DNA of 60,944 nucleotides from Bacteroidota bacterium (GTDB taxonomy: Bacteria; Bacteroidota; Bacteroidia; Chitinophagales; LD1). Positions within the stretch are counted from its first letter, which is position 1; each line of letters begins with the position of its first letter. Below are positions 59,701-60,944 of the stretch, one piece after another. Location: NCBI GenBank assembly GCA_018267385.1, contig JAFDYN010000004.1, positions 1 to 60,944 on the forward strand. Direction: 5' to 3'. The notes under the pieces were generated by a model, which saw only the letters and a list, made by a program, of their open reading frames with translations, was not told where the DNA came from and ran no database searches. Made by a program: the position numbers and the translations under genes.

Positions 59701-60944
59701 AGGTCCGACAGGAGCAGGCGGCGGTGCTACTGGTCCGACAGGTCCTCCAGGTAATGACGGTGTGACAGGCCCAACGGGTGCGAATGGTAATGATGGCGCT
59801 ACTGGTGCAACTGGTGCTAACGGCAATGATGGTCCAACAGGTCCTACCGGTGCTGATGGTACCAATGGTTCTAATGGTGCTACGGGTGCTACTGGCGCAA
59901 CAGGTGCCAATGGAAATGATGGCGCAACAGGTCCCACCGGTCCGACAGGATCAGGAGGTGGTGCCACCGGCCCAACAGGTCCTTCGGGAAATGATGGCGT
60001 GACTGGTCCTACAGGCGCAAATGGAAATGATGGAGCCACTGGTCCTACCGGTGCAAATGGAAATGATGGTGCCACAGGTCCAACGGGTGCTAACGGCAAT
60101 GATGGTGCGACAGGTGCAAACGGGAATGACGGAGCTACTGGCCCAACTGGTGCGAACGGAAATGACGGCGCAACCGGACCAACTGGTCCGACTGGAGCTA
60201 ATGGTACCAACGGTTCTAATGGAGCTACCGGTGCTACTGGTGTAACAGGTGCCAATGGGAATGATGGCGCTACAGGTCCAACCGGAGCGAATGGCAATGA
60301 TGGCGCAACTGGCCCGACAGGTGCAACAGGAGCAGGCGGCGGAGCTACTGGTCCAACAGGTCCTTCAGGTAACGATGGCGCAACCGGCCCAACGGGTCCA
60401 ACAGGTGCTGATGGTATCAATGGTTCTAATGGCGCTACGGGTCCTACTGGTGCGAATGGTGCGACAGGCGTAGACGGGGCTACGGGTCCGACAGGTATCA
60501 ATGGCTCTAATGGTGCCACAGGACCTACTGGTGCAAATGGAAATGACGGTGCCACAGGCCCAACAGGTCCGACAGGCTTAGATGGTACTAACGGTTCTAA
60601 TGGTGCTACCGGTGCTACTGGTGTAACAGGTGCGAATGGGAATGACGGCGCGACAGGTCCGACAGGTCCTTCAGGTAACGATGGTGTGACTGGTCCTACG
60701 GGAGCAAGCGGTAATGACGGTGCCACAGGCCCAACAGGTCCGACTGGAGCCAATGGTACCAACGGTTCCAATGGCGCTACAGGTGCAACCGGTGCAACTG
60801 GATCTAATGGTAATGATGGTGCAACCGGGCCAACTGGTCCTACAGGAGCTGCTGGTGCTACGGGTGCAACAGGATCTAATGGTAATGATGGTGCCACAGG
60901 CCCCACTGGTGCGACAGGATCAGGCGGTGGTGCCACAGGCCCGA
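56708..60944 (+). CDS. giant secreted collagen-like (Gly-X-Y) protein, 3'-partial
   Basis: At least 1412 codons, running off the window. The signal peptide is [20 protein letters not shown] compact N-terminal domain (about 20-128) contains [51 protein letters not shown] and [12 protein letters not shown], a head found in Bacteroidota tail-fibre-like and collagen-like proteins. From about residue 130 to the end the text is Gly-X-Y throughout, mostly GAT, GPT, GAN and GND triplets. Thr or Asn/Asp sits at Y and there is hardly any lysine. Every few hundred bases a GSGGG or GAGGG breaks the triplet phase. Bacterial collagens form triple helices without hydroxyproline. No sorting domain is visible because the 3' end is absent. 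Confidence 0.93.
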   Translation, partial: MRKLIFFLAFVYSLGVLAQAPPQGINYQTIVRNAQGNVVGNTHVAIRFTIHDQTATGTVVFQETHALTTNQFGLFNAVIGTGGGNLATVSWGSGPKYLQVEVDVNGGTNYTDMGTTQLMSVPYALYAANSGGGSTGATGPTGHTGATGANGSTGATGPTGANGSTGATGAGTTGPTGANGATGPTGAAGTNGNNGATGATGATGVGATGPTGANGVTGPTGAAGTNGNNGATGATGPTGNNGATGPTGANGVTGPTGAAGTNGNNGATGATGPTGNDGATGPTGATGANGNDGATGATGANGNDGATGANGVDGATGPTGLTGANGSNGATGATGPTGANGNDGPTGPTGANGTNGSNGPTGATGATGANGNDGVTGPTGANGNDGATGPTGANGTNGSNGPTGATGATGANGNDGVTGPTGANGNDGATGPTGLTGANGSNGATGSTGPTGATGNNGATGPTGANGIDGATGPTGPSGNDGATGPTGANGNDGPTGPTGADGTNGSNGATGATGATGANGNDGATGPTGPTGSGGGATGPTGPSGNDGVTGPTGANGNDGATGPTGANGNDGATGPTGANGNDGATGATGANGNDGATGPTGPTGPTGSGGGATGPTGPSGNDGVTGPTGANGNDGATGPTGANGNAGATGPTGANGNDGATGATGANGNDGATGPTGANGNDGATGPTGANGNDGVTGPTGANGNDGATGPTGANGNDGVTGPTGANGNDGATGPTGPTGAGGGATGPTGPSGNDGVTGPTGANGNDGATGPTGANGNDGVTGPTGPTGADGTNGSNGATGATGSNGNDGATGATGANGNDGVTGPTGANGNDGATGATGANGADGATGPTGANGNDGATGPTGANGNDGATGPTGPTGSGGGATGPTGPSGNNGVTGPTGANGNDGATGPTGANGNDGVTGPTGANGNDGATGATGPSGNDGVTGATGANGNDGATGPTGANGNDGATGPTGANGNDGVTGPTGANGNDGATGPTGPTGAGGGATGPTGPPGNDGVTGPTGANGNDGATGATGANGNDGPTGPTGADGTNGSNGATGATGATGANGNDGATGPTGPTGSGGGATGPTGPSGNDGVTGPTGANGNDGATGPTGANGNDGATGPTGANGNDGATGANGNDGATGPTGANGNDGATGPTGPTGANGTNGSNGATGATGVTGANGNDGATGPTGANGNDGATGPTGATGAGGGATGPTGPSGNDGATGPTGPTGADGINGSNGATGPTGANGATGVDGATGPTGINGSNGATGPTGANGNDGATGPTGPTGLDGTNGSNGATGATGVTGANGNDGATGPTGPSGNDGVTGPTGASGNDGATGPTGPTGANGTNGSNGATGATGATGSNGNDGATGPTGPTGAAGATGATGSNGNDGATGPTGATGSGGGATGP
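57107..60944. repeat. 3.8-kb collagen-type nucleotide repeat
   Basis: Tandem nine-base (GGN-NNN-NNN) units and higher-order blocks with the text of the type GGTGCGAATGGCAATGATGG (GANGND) and ACTGGTCCAACAGGTCC (TGPTGP). There are about 426 triplets in this window. Third-base choices vary between copies, so the repeat is old in DNA but kept at the protein level. Breaks of the GSGGG/GAGGG type lie near 58303, 58533, 58931, 59350, 59711, 59950, 60329 and 60918. Confidence 0.93.

Noticed and set aside
57133..60936. 1267-codon open frame on the minus strand reading [14 protein letters not shown] repeats
   Set aside because: It is the mirror image of the Gly-X-Y codons on the plus strand: GGN reads as NCC (often Pro) and stops are avoided automatically. 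It has no start domain, no signal peptide and no family match; the plus strand has a signal peptide and a recognisable head.

Overview
The window comes from a Bacteroidota chromosome, most likely a Chitinophagaceae/Sphingobacteriales-type organism. The evidence is three T9SS-type secreted proteins or T9SS-associated features (two C-terminal sorting domains of type A plus a third on a choice-of-anchor V protein), a PorD/DUF4835 gene, OMP_b-brl_3 TonB-dependent transport, DUF6526 and DUF6913 proteins, four-helix-bundle (S23-like) genes, the rare use of Shine-Dalgarno sites, and TAnnTTTG promoter-like boxes. It opens in the 3' part of a 23S rRNA followed by 5S rRNA and a terminator, so the left edge lies inside an rRNA operon.

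Layout. 1-1350: 23S/5S. 1438-2550: one small acidic ORF and then a repeat-filled non-coding stretch. 2557-4963: pirin, an Mpo1-like (DUF962) protein and a methyltransferase. 5058-13889: a fatty-acid beta-oxidation operon on the minus strand (TetR regulator, FadN-type dehydrogenase/hydratase, thiolase, two acyl-CoA dehydrogenases). Two four-helix-bundle gene cassettes with inverted-repeat ends sit in its intergenic gaps. 14043-17123: c-type cytochrome, choice-of-anchor V protein, haem-binding domain protein and a zinc-ribbon membrane protein. 17155-19135: putrescine synthesis from agmatine (agmatine deiminase and N-carbamoylputrescine amidase). 19219-30040: mostly secreted, lipoprotein and hypothetical genes. 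30161-35533: bamD, rpoZ, coaC, coaB, porD, in which the normally fused coaBC is split by a divergent two-gene insert. 35828-43715: an orphan phage-terminase-like gene, the thrA-thrB-thrC cluster, and an SGNH hydrolase gene broken at a G9 tract. 43929-46303: accA, DUF6913, dapA. 46637-56456: a CBM9-like protein, LysE exporter, S1P-lyase-like decarboxylase, TonB-type receptor, tRNA-Asp, ICMT-like methyltransferase, a TPR/LuxR regulator and a TPR-like protein. 56708 to the end: a giant secreted collagen-like Gly-X-Y protein that runs off the window.

How the genes work together. The minus-strand fad operon has the gene order known from Bacillus fadN-fadA-fadE with a TetR regulator at its head, and a perfect palindrome lies in front of the regulator. 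ThrA, ThrB and ThrC together convert aspartate to threonine except for the aspartate-semialdehyde dehydrogenase step; dapA draws on the same aspartate-semialdehyde for lysine and diaminopimelate. The Mpo1-like protein and the S1P-lyase-like enzyme would both fit long-chain-base catabolism in a sphingolipid-making bacterium, although they are 45 kb apart.

The observations I consider most worth following up are: the two 0.45-kb four-helix-bundle cassettes with matched inverted-repeat arms; the split coaBC with its cysteine-rich lipoprotein and MauE-thioredoxin insert; the SGNH locus bracketed by a duplicated dapA 3' end and carrying a G9 tract; and the collagen-like giant gene. All functional calls rest on motif recognition by eye; no database search was possible.
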